A stretch of DNA of 64,000 nucleotides from Asticcacaulis excentricus (GCF_003966695.1 NZ_AP018827.1:1-64000); one strand, 5' to 3'; positions 36,023 through 47,288 are shown, counted from the stretch's first letter. The notes: generated from the letters alone by a model not told the origin. Numbers and translations are program-made.

Positions 36023-36098
36023 TGGTGCCGCTTAGGTGACTCGAACACCTGACCCCCTCATTACGAATGAGGTGCTCTACCGGCTGAGCTAAAGCGGC
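36023..36098 (-). tRNA. tRNA-Thr (anticodon CGT)
   Basis: 76 nt with encoded CCA. Acceptor stem GCCGCTT/AAGCGGC, D-arm GCTCAGCCGGTAGAGC, anticodon stem CCTCA/TGAGG around TT-CGT-AA, T-arm AGGTGTTCGAGTCACCT. It reads ACG. Its 3' side borders the integrase remnant; I did not find a second copy of its 3' end (attR) in the window. Confidence 0.96.
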
Positions 36099-36198
36099 AC
36101 TTAGATGCAGGCGCATAATCGCCTGCCCCGGTTCGGAGAGCGCTGTTTACAGGCTCCCATAGCGGTTTGGCAAGGCCCCAAAGCGCCCACACCGGCAA

Positions 36199-37746
36199 TT
36201 ATTTTGTGGGTTTTGTCTTGCGAGCGCGGGGTTTGGGGGCCGGCGGGGCAACTTCGGCCTCATCGAGGTCGTGTCCGGCAATGGCCGCGTCGTATCCGTC
36301 CGGGCTGAGGGCCAGATTGTCGGGCAGGGGGGCGGGGCCTGACTTTTTCTGCGCCGCCTTGACGAAGGGCATGGAGGGCACGTAGCGCGTCGGCATGTCG
36401 GGCACGTCGGGCAGGCCCTTTTCGGCGCGTTCATGGCGCGGGTGCGCCAAAGCCCCCGTTTCGGCATAGGTCAGGACCAGCGTCGTCCAGTCGGAAGCCG
36501 TATAGGCAAAGGCCTTGCCTTCCGGGTCGAGGTCGGACCAGTCGGGCTCGGCCCTGGCCAGCGAGGCCTTGGCGACCCAACCGCGCGCCCCGTCCACGTC
36601 CTGAACGGCCAGAGCGGCCTTGGCCATCAGGCCGCATAGGCGGCGCGTCAGGCGCTCCTCGGTCAGTTCGTCCTCAAGCGCCGCCGTGGCGCGGTCGATA
36701 TCGGCGCGCACGCCGCTGAGGACAGCGCGTTCGACCTCCAGCAGGCGGCTTTCGCGGTGCTGCGGGTTGCGGTCGATCAGCCCTTGCAGACGGCGCGCCC
36801 GGTCCTTTGGCGTCTCATCGTTCACCAGATCGCGGTAGGCGAGCCAGATGGCCGGGTGCGGCTGAGCGGCATAGGCGGCCTCCAGCACGTCTTCGGCGCG
36901 CCCCAGCTTGTTATGGGCCGCCAGCAGACGCGCGGCTATGACGGCACCGGGCGCGAACATGGGCTGAAGCTTGGCGGCGCGCACGGCGTAGTCGAGCGCC
37001 TGTTCGCGGATTTGCGCCTCAGGCGCGGTTTCCAGATGCGCGGCCGAGGCGGCCATCAGGGCGGCGCGCGCGCGTTCGGCAAACAGCGGCGAAACCAGCT
37101 TGCGGTTCAGCGCCCCTTCGACCAGATCGAGCGCTTCGGCCCATTCGCCGGCGGTCGAGCGCGCTTCGAACAGGGTCTTGAAGGCCCACATGGCGGGTTT
37201 GGGCTGGTTATAGCCTTCACCGGCCAGACGGATGGCCTCGGCGCGGTCGCCTTCGGAGATGGCGAGGGTCATCAGGCCGCGCAGGCCGGCGAGTTTCAGT
37301 TCCGGCACGCTCAGCATGGCCGTCCAGGCGGCGCGCGTGGCCACCGGGTCGTGGGCGGTTTCAGCGGCCAGCGCGTTGAGGATGCGCACCAATGCCACAT
37401 TGTCGTGCACATCCACGGCCTTGATTGCCTGACGGCGCGCTTCGGCCCCATCGCCGGACACGACGGCGATAAAGCCGCGCGTGAGGGTCTCTTCGCCCTG
37501 ACGGCGACGGGCGGCGGCGCGCTGGCGTTCAGCGCGCTGCGGGGCGCGCGACATCCACAGGACGAGATTCCAGAAGCACACCGCCGCAAAGGCCAGCAGG
37601 CCGATAACGATAACGGCAGCGGCGGCAGGAGTGTCGATGCGGTAGCCGAGCCAGACTAGGGTCGCCGTGCCGGGGTCACCGGCGGCGGCAAAGGCGATGG
37701 CGATCAGGGCAATGATGCTGAGCAGAATCAGAAGCGTGCGGATCAC
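36199..37746 (-). CDS. hemY: HemY-type membrane TPR protein
   Basis: 515 aa. Two N-terminal membrane helices (about 3-22 and 41-63) precede a long soluble helical region of TPR-like repeats, as in the HemY_N family (PF07219) encoded with tetrapyrrole genes in proteobacteria. Typical elements are the LWMSRAPQRAERQRAAARRRQG linker and repeats such as MFAPGAVIAARLL and HPAIWLAYRDL. It is distinct from the HemY protoporphyrinogen oxidase of Gram-positives; a role in organising heme synthesis at the membrane is assumed. A Lys/Pro-rich tail closes it. The start overlaps the upstream gene stop by 4 bp. Confidence 0.85.
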   Translation of the reverse strand: MIRTLLILLSIIALIAIAFAAAGDPGTATLVWLGYRIDTPAAAAVIVIGLLAFAAVCFWNLVLWMSRAPQRAERQRAAARRRQGEETLTRGFIAVVSGDGAEARRQAIKAVDVHDNVALVRILNALAAETAHDPVATRAAWTAMLSVPELKLAGLRGLMTLAISEGDRAEAIRLAGEGYNQPKPAMWAFKTLFEARSTAGEWAEALDLVEGALNRKLVSPLFAERARAALMAASAAHLETAPEAQIREQALDYAVRAAKLQPMFAPGAVIAARLLAAHNKLGRAEDVLEAAYAAQPHPAIWLAYRDLVNDETPKDRARRLQGLIDRNPQHRESRLLEVERAVLSGVRADIDRATAALEDELTEERLTRRLCGLMAKAALAVQDVDGARGWVAKASLARAEPDWSDLDPEGKAFAYTASDWTTLVLTYAETGALAHPRHERAEKGLPDVPDMPTRYVPSMPFVKAAQKKSGPAPLPDNLALSPDGYDAAIAGHDLDEAEVAPPAPKPRARKTKPTK

Positions 37747-38717
37747 AGGCCAGTCTCCGGCTGAGGCGCGACGGCGGCCCCGCTACCCGCCGTGGCGTCG
37801 GCACCATTGGCCGTGCTGTAATTGGCCTGACTGAGGCGGCTCAAGGCCTCGACCGTGATGCGGCGGGTAGTGGTATCGACCAGCACGCGGTTGCGCGCAT
37901 CGGTCATCCACGGCTTGAGCGCGGCTTGCGAGGCCGGGGGCAGGGTTGAGAGGACCGTCAGCGCGCCATTAAGATCGCCCTGATCCAGACGGCCCTGTGC
38001 CTGAAGCAGTAGCGCATCCGGGCCGCGCGCCGCGCCGTCGATGCGGCGTATGCTGATCAGGCCGCTGAGGGCATTGGTCAGGCGCGTCAGGAAGCTGTCG
38101 TCGGTTTTGGCGCTGGCGGCGGTGCGCGCCTTGGCGGCGTAGGCCGGGAAGCTGAGCGCCAGCGCGATTTCGCTGGGCACGCCCTTTTGCGCCAGAGGCC
38201 GCAGCGGTGCGACCATCACCGTATCGGTCAGGCTCTTTTCAACGTCCGCCAGTTCGGAAAGAAACGGCTGAGAGCCCTTCGCCGCCTGTTGCAGACCCGA
38301 CGCCGAGGTGGCGGCAGCGGCGGCCTGAATCAGCAGGCGTTGATTGGCCTCAAGGCGATCGAGGCGCTCAGACAGGCGGTTGAGCGCCGTCGGGTCGGCA
38401 TAGGTGGGCGCTTGCGGCGCTTCGGCCGAGGCCTGCGCCTGACGCACGCGCAGGGCGTTCAGTTCGGCGGTCAGGCGAGCGATTTCGGAGTCTTTTTCGC
38501 TGTCCTTGGCCACCGCCGCGGGGTCGAGATAGTCGGCCACGGTCTTTTGCGGGGCGCTCAGGTGCTCCTTATAGACCGCAAAACCCAGCACCCCCAGCGC
38601 CAGCAGCACGAAGACGATGGGAAAGGCAAAGGCGATGATCAGCGGGCCGCGCCCCCAACGGGTCTTTTCCGGCTCCGCCGCAGCGGGGATCGGGTTCGGG
38701 GCGAAGTCGTCGGTCAT
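37743..38717 (-). CDS. HemX/mitofilin-like membrane protein
   Basis: 324 aa from MTDDFAPNPIP. One transmembrane helix (about 23-50), then a coiled-coil segment (SEIARLTAELNALRVRQAQA, LNRLSERLDRLEANQRLLIQ) and a C-terminal helical domain (DALLLQAQGRLDQGDLNGALTVL). This matches the alphaproteobacterial mitofilin-like proteins (COG4223) that sit between hemD and hemY. The function is probably structural at the inner membrane. The frame extends 45 bp upstream without a family match, so the ATG at 38717 is taken. Confidence 0.78.
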   Translation of the reverse strand: MTDDFAPNPIPAAAEPEKTRWGRGPLIIAFAFPIVFVLLALGVLGFAVYKEHLSAPQKTVADYLDPAAVAKDSEKDSEIARLTAELNALRVRQAQASAEAPQAPTYADPTALNRLSERLDRLEANQRLLIQAAAAATSASGLQQAAKGSQPFLSELADVEKSLTDTVMVAPLRPLAQKGVPSEIALALSFPAYAAKARTAASAKTDDSFLTRLTNALSGLISIRRIDGAARGPDALLLQAQGRLDQGDLNGALTVLSTLPPASQAALKPWMTDARNRVLVDTTTRRITVEALSRLSQANYSTANGADATAGSGAAVAPQPETGL

Positions 38718-38733
38718 GGTGGTCCGTGGGGTT

Positions 38734-39420
38734 TTAGAGCCTGGCGAACAGGGCCTCTTCATCCGGAGAGGCCGCTACCTCTATGTTTAGGCCCGCAGAG
38801 GGTAAATTTCCAGTGAAATTGAGGTGTTCGCGCAGGCGTTGGGCGGTGGCCTCTGAGATGCACAGGACGCGCGCTGTCGCGCCGCTCAGATAGGGGGCGC
38901 AGGCCTGCGCGCCGCGCGGTGAATAGAGCAGGATATGGGTGATCGCCGCTATCTGCGCTCTGGCGTCGGGGGCGTCGCGTCCCACGGTGCGATAGAAGAG
39001 GACGGGGTGCAGGTCGAACCCCGACAGGGCCGCCGTCAGGTCGCGCGCCGGGGTTTCGGGCTGCGGGTAGAGGAGGGGGCCTTGCGGGGCCTCGGCTTTC
39101 AGCAGGCGGATCAGGTCTTCGACATCGCCACGGGCGCTATGCACGGTATTAAAACCGGCCTCACGCGCTTCGCGGGCAGTGGCGTCGCCGACGGCCCACA
39201 CCGTCTGATGCCGCGTCGCGTATTGGCGCGTAAAGGCTTTCAGGCCATTTATCGAGGTGGCAATGATATGGGCGAAACGCGCCACGTCGATGTCGGGGCT
39301 TAAGGGTTCAACCTCAAGCAGCGGGTCATTGACCACCTCAAAGCCCCGCGCCCGCAGCGCCTGCGCCGTGACGCTGGCCTGTGGCTCCGTTCGCGTCACC
39401 CAGATAAGGGGCGGGTTCAC
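38734..39420 (-). CDS. hemD: Uroporphyrinogen-III synthase
   Basis: 228 aa, usual length. It begins IWVTRTEPQASVTAQALRARGFEVVNDPLL, the family N-terminus, with IIATSINGLKAF, TVWAVGDATAREAREAGF and the HILLYSPRGAQACAPYL motif. HemD families are divergent, but order and length make this firm. It cyclises hydroxymethylbilane with inversion of ring D. The start overlaps the hemC stop by 4 bp (translational coupling). Confidence 0.88.
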   Translation of the reverse strand: MNPPLIWVTRTEPQASVTAQALRARGFEVVNDPLLEVEPLSPDIDVARFAHIIATSINGLKAFTRQYATRHQTVWAVGDATAREAREAGFNTVHSARGDVEDLIRLLKAEAPQGPLLYPQPETPARDLTAALSGFDLHPVLFYRTVGRDAPDARAQIAAITHILLYSPRGAQACAPYLSGATARVLCISEATAQRLREHLNFTGNLPSAGLNIEVAASPDEEALFARL

Positions 39421-40367
39421 GCCTGCGCCTGATACTGGATCAGCCGGTCGCCGGCCTCATCGCGGATAGACTGACCCAGACGAAGGCCCAGAGCGTGCGC
39501 CGATTCCACCGTAGGCGCGCTGATCGTTTCGCGTCTTTGCCAGCGCGTGCGGCCATCGGCGGTCAGGGCCTCAACAAACAGGGTGAGTGCGTCGCCTTCG
39601 ATCTTCGCATAGGCCCCGACGGCGGTGCGGCACGAGGCTTCGAGCGCCACCAGCGCGCCGCGTTCGGCCGAAATTTGCAGGTGCGTTTCGACGTGGTGCA
39701 GCCGCCTGATCCACGCCTGATCGAGGTCGGCGGTGCGGCATTGCACGGCCAGCGCGCCTTGGCCGGGGGCAGAGGGGAACAGGTCGGGGTCGATATAGGA
39801 CTTGATATGCGCCTCAAGCCCCATGCGTTTCAGGCCCGCCGCCGCCAGCAGGATGGCGTCGCAATGCCCGGCCTCCAGCTTCGACAGGCGCGTATCGACA
39901 TTGCCGCGCAGCATGACCACCTCAAGGTCCGGCCGCACGGCCAGGGCCTGTGCCTGCCGCCGCAGCGAGGCGGTGCCGAGCTTTGCGCCTTGCGGCAGGT
40001 CTTCGAGGGTGCGGTAGTTGATCGACACAAAGGCGTCGCGCGGGTCTTCGCGCACCGGAAAGGCGCACAGGCTGAGGCCGGGAATATCCTCGGCGGGCAT
40101 GTCCTTCAGCGAATGGACGGCGACATCGACGTCGCCATTTAGCAGCGCGTCCTCGATCTCCTTGGTGAACAACTGCTTGCCGCCGGCTTCGATCAGGCGG
40201 CGGTCCTGAATGCGGTCGCCCTGCGTGGTGATGATGAGCAGCGGTGCAACCTCATGCGACAGGGCCGGGTCGTGACCCAGGGCGGTGACGATCTGACGCT
40301 GAACCCAGCCGCATTGGGTGGTGGCCAGCCGCGAACCGCGCGTACCGATTTTCAGAAGTGGGGTCAT
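39417..40367 (-). CDS. hemC: Porphobilinogen deaminase (hydroxymethylbilane synthase)
   Basis: 316 aa. Signatures: KIGTRGSRLATTQ, EIEDALLNGDVDVAVHSLKDMP, and GTASLRRQAQALAVRPDLEVVMLRGNVDTRL-type substrate-binding arginines. The dipyrromethane cofactor cysteine sits in ALEASCRTAVGAYAKI. It polymerises four porphobilinogens in heme synthesis. First gene of the hemC-hemD-HemX-like-hemY minus-strand operon. Confidence 0.96.
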   Translation of the reverse strand: MTPLLKIGTRGSRLATTQCGWVQRQIVTALGHDPALSHEVAPLLIITTQGDRIQDRRLIEAGGKQLFTKEIEDALLNGDVDVAVHSLKDMPAEDIPGLSLCAFPVREDPRDAFVSINYRTLEDLPQGAKLGTASLRRQAQALAVRPDLEVVMLRGNVDTRLSKLEAGHCDAILLAAAGLKRMGLEAHIKSYIDPDLFPSAPGQGALAVQCRTADLDQAWIRRLHHVETHLQISAERGALVALEASCRTAVGAYAKIEGDALTLFVEALTADGRTRWQRRETISAPTVESAHALGLRLGQSIRDEAGDRLIQYQAQA

Positions 40368-40420
40368 GACTTAGCCTTCGGGTTGCTATGCCTACTCCCT
40401 AAAATTTCGCTATGTGATAT

Positions 40421-40445
40421 GCAAGCCCGTGACCTGCGGCCAATT
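40421..40445 (+). repeat. Flanking direct repeat, left copy
   Basis: GCAAGCCC-GTGACCTGCGGCCA: matches 41353-41378 with one gap and few changes, in the same orientation. It lies between hemC and the inserted lipoprotein gene. Confidence 0.6.
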
Positions 40446-40449
40446 GACA

Positions 40450-41169
40450 TCAGGGTTTGGGACGCCACGCGCCGCCTTCGGTCTTGGTCACGATGACCAT
40501 ATTACCGGTGTCAAGATCCGGGTCCTTTTCCCCAAGGTCGATAAACCAGGCGAAGCCCTGACGGATACGCCAATAGGAGTATTTCTTTCCATTTACACCT
40601 AATGGTCCGCAAGCCACCAGTGGGACATAGGCACCGCCTGTATCAGGCTGGTTTTTACTTTCCGGGGCAATCAGAAGCGCGTCGGATGGCCAGCCCTCTC
40701 TTTCGGCAGGTACAATCCGGCAAGTGCCGCGTTCTTTGGCAGGGAGTTCATTGATCGCCATTTTCAGGGCCCCTTGAGGGTCAGGCTCTGTACCGTAAAG
40801 CGCGACCACAACGCGCCCCTGCGCCGCCTCCCCATAGACAGCCGAGCTTTCATAGCTGAGTTCAGCGCGTCTGGCACCACCTGCAAACGAAAGCACGGTA
40901 TCCTTGTCCTGACACCTGGCGGCGCGATAGAGAATGACCTCATCTCCGGGCATCTGTACTTCTTTGACGCTCCAGGTGCAATTTTCAAGCTCAGGCGTTC
41001 GCAATTCAGGATTATGACCGACCAAAGCGTTGGCATCACTTTGACACAGGCCTGTCACATCAAGCCTCAGGCTCTTATCTGCACACGATTGGGATGTGGT
41101 TTCCTGCTGTTTAGCGTCTGTCTCAGACGCCGGTTTCTGCTCGCAGCCGCCTACGCAAACCAAGATCAT
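40450..41169 (-). CDS. Putative lipoprotein of unknown function
   Basis: 239 aa from ATG 41169 (MILVCVGGCEQK), with a lipobox-like VGGC and C9 as the lipidation site. From this ATG the signal is very short and lacks a positive charge. An in-frame CTG at 41190, preceded by GAGGGC, would give a better one (RFVTGLMILVCVGGC). The mature part has five or more cysteines and no family I recognise. Composition is less GC-rich than the neighbours, and the gene splits the usual hemC/tsaD divergent pair and is flanked by an imperfect direct repeat, suggesting insertion. Confidence 0.68.
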   Translation of the reverse strand: MILVCVGGCEQKPASETDAKQQETTSQSCADKSLRLDVTGLCQSDANALVGHNPELRTPELENCTWSVKEVQMPGDEVILYRAARCQDKDTVLSFAGGARRAELSYESSAVYGEAAQGRVVVALYGTEPDPQGALKMAINELPAKERGTCRIVPAEREGWPSDALLIAPESKNQPDTGGAYVPLVACGPLGVNGKKYSYWRIRQGFAWFIDLGEKDPDLDTGNMVIVTKTEGGAWRPKP

Positions 41170-41352
41170 TAGCCCTGTAACAAAGCGCAGCTTGCCCTCA
41201 TCGCCTGATTAATCCCTATGACTGGATAGGTTATCAGTCATTGCCTGACCTGTCATTGACTGTGTAACGCGGTTTTGCAGATTGAGCGCTCGGAAGCGCT
41301 TTTCAGATACGTAATCTCAGCAAGCTATAGAAAAACTTAAGCCCTGCGGCTT

Positions 41353-41378
41353 GCAAGCCCCTTGACCTGCGGCCATTT
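41353..41378 (+). repeat. Flanking direct repeat, right copy
   Basis: GCAAGCCCCTTGACCTGCGGCCA, direct repeat of 40421-40445, here about 55 bp upstream of the tsaD start. The pair brackets the lipoprotein gene. Confidence 0.6.
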
Positions 41379-41432
41379 GGCCTTTTCAGGTAACCCCTCT
41401 CTCCGCAAGGTAGCGAGAGATAAGGATATGTA

Positions 41433-42566
41433 ATGTCTCTTTGCGTTCTGGGTGTCGAATCGAGCTGTGACGAAACCGCGGTCGCCGTGGTGCGGCGGGG
41501 TGATGATGGCGCGGTCGAAGTCCTGTCTTCGGTCATCCACTCTCAGGTGGTCAAGCACGCCGTCTATGGCGGGGTCGTGCCCGAAATCGCGGCTCGCAGC
41601 CATGTCGAAACCATAGACGATCTGGCGCGGCTGGCGCTGTCGCAGGCCGCCGAGAAAGGCGTCGGGGTGGACGCAATCGACGCGGTGGCGGCCACGGCCG
41701 GGCCGGGCCTGATCGGCGGGGTGATGGTGGGACTGAGCTTTGCCAAGGGCTTTGCGCTGTCGCGCGGTTTGCCGCTGATCGGGGTCAATCACCTCGAAGG
41801 CCATGCCCTGTCCGTGCGCCTGACGCACGATGTGCCGTTTCCCTTCTTGCTGCTGCTGGTCTCCGGCGGCCATTGTCAGTTGCTGCATGTGCGCGGCGTC
41901 GGCGATTATGAGCGTCTGGGGACCACCATCGACGATGCGGCGGGCGAGGCCTTTGACAAGATCGCCAAGACTCTGGGGCTGGGCTATCCCGGCGGCCCGG
42001 CGCTGGAGGCCGAGGCGGCGAAGGGCGATGCCACGCGCTTTACCCTGCCGCGCGCGCTTTTGGGGCGCAAGGACTGCGATTTTTCCTATTCGGGGCTGAA
42101 AACCGCCGCCGCCAAGATCGCTATGGAGCAGGTGAAAACACCGCAGGATCGCGCCGATCTGTGCGCTTCGGTGCAGGCGGCGATTGCGCGCCAACTGGTC
42201 GAACGCTCCGCCCGCGCCATGCGCGCCTTCAAGGCTGAACATGGGGGGGATAGCCCGGCCTTTGTTGTGGCGGGCGGCGTGGCGGCCAACAAAACCGTGC
42301 GGTCTGAGCTGTCGGCACTGGCGCAAAAGGAGGGGTTTGAATTTGTCGCCCCGCCTCTGGCCTACTGCACCGACAATGCAGCCATGATCGCGCTGGCCGG
42401 GCTGGAACGCTTTGCGCTGATGCGGGCGGCGGCCGATTATGATGGGGACAAACAGGTGCACGACGGACTGTCGGCGCTGGCGCGGCCACGCTGGCCCCTT
42501 GACGAGCGCCGTGCGCTCAGTGCACCCATACATAAGTTTTCGGGACGCAAGGGAGCCAAGGCTTGA
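41433..42566 (+). CDS. tsaD: tRNA threonylcarbamoyladenosine (t6A) biosynthesis protein TsaD
   Basis: 377 aa, ASKHA fold. N-terminal [16 protein letters not shown], metal-binding histidines H120 and H124 in [10 protein letters not shown], then [26 protein letters not shown] and [13 protein letters not shown], with the late [12 protein letters not shown]. It transfers the threonylcarbamoyl group to A37 of ANN-decoding tRNAs with TsaB/E/C partners. The ATG follows AAGGA. The stop overlaps the gpsA start by 4 bp. The divergent hemC/tsaD-gpsA neighbourhood is common in alphaproteobacteria. Confidence 0.96.
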   Translation: MSLCVLGVESSCDETAVAVVRRGDDGAVEVLSSVIHSQVVKHAVYGGVVPEIAARSHVETIDDLARLALSQAAEKGVGVDAIDAVAATAGPGLIGGVMVGLSFAKGFALSRGLPLIGVNHLEGHALSVRLTHDVPFPFLLLLVSGGHCQLLHVRGVGDYERLGTTIDDAAGEAFDKIAKTLGLGYPGGPALEAEAAKGDATRFTLPRALLGRKDCDFSYSGLKTAAAKIAMEQVKTPQDRADLCASVQAAIARQLVERSARAMRAFKAEHGGDSPAFVVAGGVAANKTVRSELSALAQKEGFEFVAPPLAYCTDNAAMIALAGLERFALMRAAADYDGDKQVHDGLSALARPRWPLDERRALSAPIHKFSGRKGAKA

Positions 42567-43579
42567 CCCAATTCGTGCACGCCAAAGCCTTTGACAAGGT
42601 TGGAATCATCGGGGCAGGGGCATGGGGCACGGCGCTGGCGCAGGTCGCCGCGCGGGCCGGGCGCGAGGTGTTGATCCAGTGCCGTGAGCCGGAAGTCGCT
42701 GAGTCGATCAATGCTCAGCACCTCAATCATCTCTATCTGCCGGGCTGTGAGCTGTTGTCGCAGGTGAAGGCCACCGCCGATCTGGCCGATCTGGGCGACT
42801 GCGATCTGATCCTGGCCGTGCCGCCGGCGCAGCATATGCGCGCCTCGCTGAAGGCCTTTGCGCCGCATGTGCGCGACGGCCTGCCCATCATCCTGTGCGC
42901 CAAGGGCGTTGAGCGCGGCACGGACTGTCTGATGAACGAGGTGCTGGCGGCGACCCTGCCACAGGCGCGTGCCGCCGTCCTGTCGGGGCCGTCCTTCGCC
43001 GCCGAAGTGGCGCGCGGCTTGCCCACCGCGGTGACGCTGGCGTGCAAGGATGCGGCGCTGGGGGCGCAGATTTCGACGACTTTGGCGACGCAGACCTTCC
43101 GCCCCTATCTGATCGACGACATGATCGGTGCTGAGGCGGGCGGGGCGCTGAAAAACGTGCTGGCCATTGCCTGCGGCATTTCCGAAGGTAAGGGGCTGGG
43201 GCGTTCGGCGCACGCCGCCCTGATTACGCGCGGTTTTGCCGAAATGACGCGGCTGGCCGTGGCGCTGGGCGCAAAGGCCGAGACGCTCAGCGGCCTGTGT
43301 GGCATGGGCGATCTGGTCCTGTCGTGCTCGTCGCCGCAATCGCGCAATATGAGCGTCGGTCTGGCGCTCGGCGGCGGACAAACGCTGGCTCAGGCGCTGG
43401 AAGGCAAGATTTCGGTCGCCGAAGGGGTCGAATCGGCCCCGGCGGTCAAGCATCTGGGCGAAAAGCTGGGCGTCGATCTGCCCATTTGCAACATGGTGGC
43501 GACCATACTGTCGGGCGAAGCCAGCGTCGATAAGGCTATCGGCGATCTGATGTCGCGTCCGCTGAAGACCGAACGGTGA
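42563..43579 (+). CDS. gpsA: Glycerol-3-phosphate dehydrogenase [NAD(P)+]
   Basis: 338 aa. The Rossmann motif is [20 protein letters not shown], then [13 protein letters not shown], the [16 protein letters not shown] segment, [20 protein letters not shown], and the catalytic lysine region [21 protein letters not shown]. It reduces dihydroxyacetone phosphate for phospholipid synthesis. Translationally coupled on both sides: tsaD upstream (ATGA overlap) and a Rieske gene downstream (GTGA overlap). Confidence 0.96.
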   Translation: MTQFVHAKAFDKVGIIGAGAWGTALAQVAARAGREVLIQCREPEVAESINAQHLNHLYLPGCELLSQVKATADLADLGDCDLILAVPPAQHMRASLKAFAPHVRDGLPIILCAKGVERGTDCLMNEVLAATLPQARAAVLSGPSFAAEVARGLPTAVTLACKDAALGAQISTTLATQTFRPYLIDDMIGAEAGGALKNVLAIACGISEGKGLGRSAHAALITRGFAEMTRLAVALGAKAETLSGLCGMGDLVLSCSSPQSRNMSVGLALGGGQTLAQALEGKISVAEGVESAPAVKHLGEKLGVDLPICNMVATILSGEASVDKAIGDLMSRPLKTER

Positions 43580-43911
43580 GACCGCCTCCCGGCACCGTCA
43601 TCTGCGCTTGGGCCGATCTGCAGGCAACCGGCACCGTCCTCTATCGTCAGGACGGGTTTGAGGGGTTCGTTATCCTCGATGACTATCTGCCGCGCGGCTA
43701 TGTCGATGCCTGTCCGCACAACGGGATGCCGCTGGGCGGCGATCAGGAAGAAAGCGATTATCAGACGCGCGAGCAGGATGTGATAATCTGCCGCTGGCAC
43801 GGCGCGTCGTTTCTGAAAGACAGCGGCCTGTGCATCGGCGGCCCCTGCGCCGGGGAGCACCTCACGCCGTGGCCGGTCGAACGCCGCGGCGATGAGGTGG
43901 TGACGGTTTAG
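43576..43911 (+). CDS. Small Rieske [2Fe-2S] protein
   Basis: 111 aa, a single Rieske domain. Ligands are C46 and H48 in [12 protein letters not shown] and C72 and H75 in ICRWHGASF. No signal or membrane helix, so it is soluble and cytoplasmic, like the small ferredoxin subunits of dioxygenase systems. Its redox partner is not obvious here. The start is GTG 43576 overlapping the gpsA stop. It converges on, and overlaps by 4 bp, the creatininase-family gene. Confidence 0.88.
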   Translation: MRPPPGTVICAWADLQATGTVLYRQDGFEGFVILDDYLPRGYVDACPHNGMPLGGDQEESDYQTREQDVIICRWHGASFLKDSGLCIGGPCAGEHLTPWPVERRGDEVVTV

Positions 43912-44690
43912 GGCCGTTCCTCAGCCTCAAACTTGGCAATATCTTTTAGCAGGGCCGGAACCGCCGCCTCCAGAATCTGCTGTCCCAGCGCCTGCGTGGC
44001 CAGCGACGAGTCCGAACCGATGCGGCCGTCAGGGAAGCGCGCGCGGTAGTCGAGCGCGTCGCGGATCGGGCCGGTGGGCGCAATCGGCGGGTCCATCGTC
44101 AGGTCGCGCACAGCATCGGGATAAGCGGCCCAGGTCAGGGCGATTTCCGACGGCGTGGCGTGGCTGCCGTGCCCCTTGGGGAAGAGGCGGGCGCACAGAG
44201 GCGAAATGCCCGGCAGGTCCCACCAGTTCGACAGTTTCAGCGCAAACGGACAGCGCGTACCTTTCCATGACCACTGGTTATAGATTTCCGAAAAGGCCGC
44301 TTCGATCGAGGCGACATTGCCGCCGTGGCCATTGAGGAAATAGATGCGCTCAAACCCATGCCGCCCCAGCGACTTCACCCAGTCTTCGATGGCCGCCATA
44401 AAGGTTGAAGGGCGCAGCGAAATGGTGCCCGCAAAGCCCAGATGGTGCTGCGCCATGCCGATATTGAAGGTCGGCGCGACCAGAATATCACCTTGCTTTT
44501 CCGCCGCATGGGCGATGATTTCCGGGCACAGCCAGTCGGTCCCCAAAAGCCCCATCGGGCCGTGCTGTTCGTTGGAGCCGATGGGAATGATCACCGTCTT
44601 TGAGGTCTTCAGACGGGCTTCGATTTCCGGCCATGTGGAAAAGGCGAGATGCACAGCTAGTCCTTCAAAAAGGGTCACAAAATGATCCAC
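43908..44690 (-). CDS. Creatininase-family amidohydrolase
   Basis: 260 aa (PF02633). Metal-site residues: E41 and H43 in IPIGSNEQHGPMG, D52 in GTDWL, H122 in FLNGHGGNVASIE, and a later glutamate in HATPSEIALTW. The family includes creatinine amidohydrolase, MftE-type peptidases and deformylases such as ArfB, so the substrate is open. Cytoplasmic. No pathway partner is adjacent; acs starts divergently 130 bp away. Confidence 0.88.
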   Translation of the reverse strand: MDHFVTLFEGLAVHLAFSTWPEIEARLKTSKTVIIPIGSNEQHGPMGLLGTDWLCPEIIAHAAEKQGDILVAPTFNIGMAQHHLGFAGTISLRPSTFMAAIEDWVKSLGRHGFERIYFLNGHGGNVASIEAAFSEIYNQWSWKGTRCPFALKLSNWWDLPGISPLCARLFPKGHGSHATPSEIALTWAAYPDAVRDLTMDPPIAPTGPIRDALDYRARFPDGRIGSDSSLATQALGQQILEAAVPALLKDIAKFEAEERP

Positions 44691-44819
44691 ATTGCATAAC
44701 CAATATACGACCTATTGCCAAGTTTCCCTGCCGCGCAAATTGTGGTTGGCTGGCTCGACAGGGCCGTGGATCAGTCTTATCTCTACGGCAAGATAAACAA
44801 GACTATGTGTGAGGACGCC

Positions 44820-46766
<1,947 letters not shown>

Positions 46767-46780
46767 AACTGAGCGCAAAC

Positions 46781-46816
46781 AAAACGGCCTCCCTTGAGTA
46801 CAGGGGAGGCCGTTTT
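46781..46816. terminator. Bidirectional terminator between acs and the hemerythrin gene
   Basis: AAAACGGCCTCCC ... GGGAGGCCGTTTT, a 13-bp perfect stem with A/T flanks between convergent genes. Confidence 0.88.
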
Positions 46817-46838
46817 GCAGGACGGCGGGGATTAAGCC

Positions 46839-47288
46839 TTACGCCCCGGCCATCATGTCCTTTTTCAGCGCATCCATCTCCTTGGCCAGCTTGCGGGCCT
46901 GATCGGCGCTGAGATAGGTCTTGGCCTTTTCGAAGATTTCGCCCTCTTCCTCTTCGACGTGGTGCATGACGGCGTGTTTCAGTTCGCCGAAATGCAGCAG
47001 CCACTGATCGCTGTCGGCCGACAGGGCGGACACCTTCTGCAGGAAGGCCTCGATTTCGTCATGCTCCTCATTGGCATGTTCCATCTTGTGCTCGACGGCC
47101 TTTGAGCGCGTGGCGTCCAACACCGCCTTGTAGAAGGTCTCTTCCTCGCTTTTGGCGTGGATGGTCAGCTCGTTTTTGATCTCATTGAACAGACGCAGGC
47201 GCGTCGCGCCGTCGGCGGCATTAACCACCTGCTCCATCAGGTCCTCGACCTTACGATGGTCTTTCTTGATGTAGTTATAGATATCCAT
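46839..47288 (-). CDS. Hemerythrin HHE cation-binding domain protein
   Basis: 149 aa, four-helix bundle. Candidate di-iron ligands: His11 (IKKDHRKVED), His and Glu of TIHAKSEEETFY, the histidines of HKMEHANEEHDEIEAF, and HAVMHHVEEEEGEIF. Soluble HHE proteins bind oxygen, NO or iron in stress defence; the exact role is not inferable. It stands alone, with a promoter in the 190-bp gap shared with the divergent lipoprotein gene. Confidence 0.9.
   Translation of the reverse strand: MDIYNYIKKDHRKVEDLMEQVVNAADGATRLRLFNEIKNELTIHAKSEEETFYKAVLDATRSKAVEHKMEHANEEHDEIEAFLQKVSALSADSDQWLLHFGELKHAVMHHVEEEEGEIFEKAKTYLSADQARKLAKEMDALKKDMMAGA

Noticed and set aside
35841-36116. 91-codon frame across tRNA-Thr and the integrase start
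   Set aside because: It runs through the tRNA gene itself; not a protein gene.
41337-42533. 398-codon antisense frame under tsaD
   Set aside because: Same reason: low-complexity Arg/Gln/His translation with no motif, opposite a certain gene.
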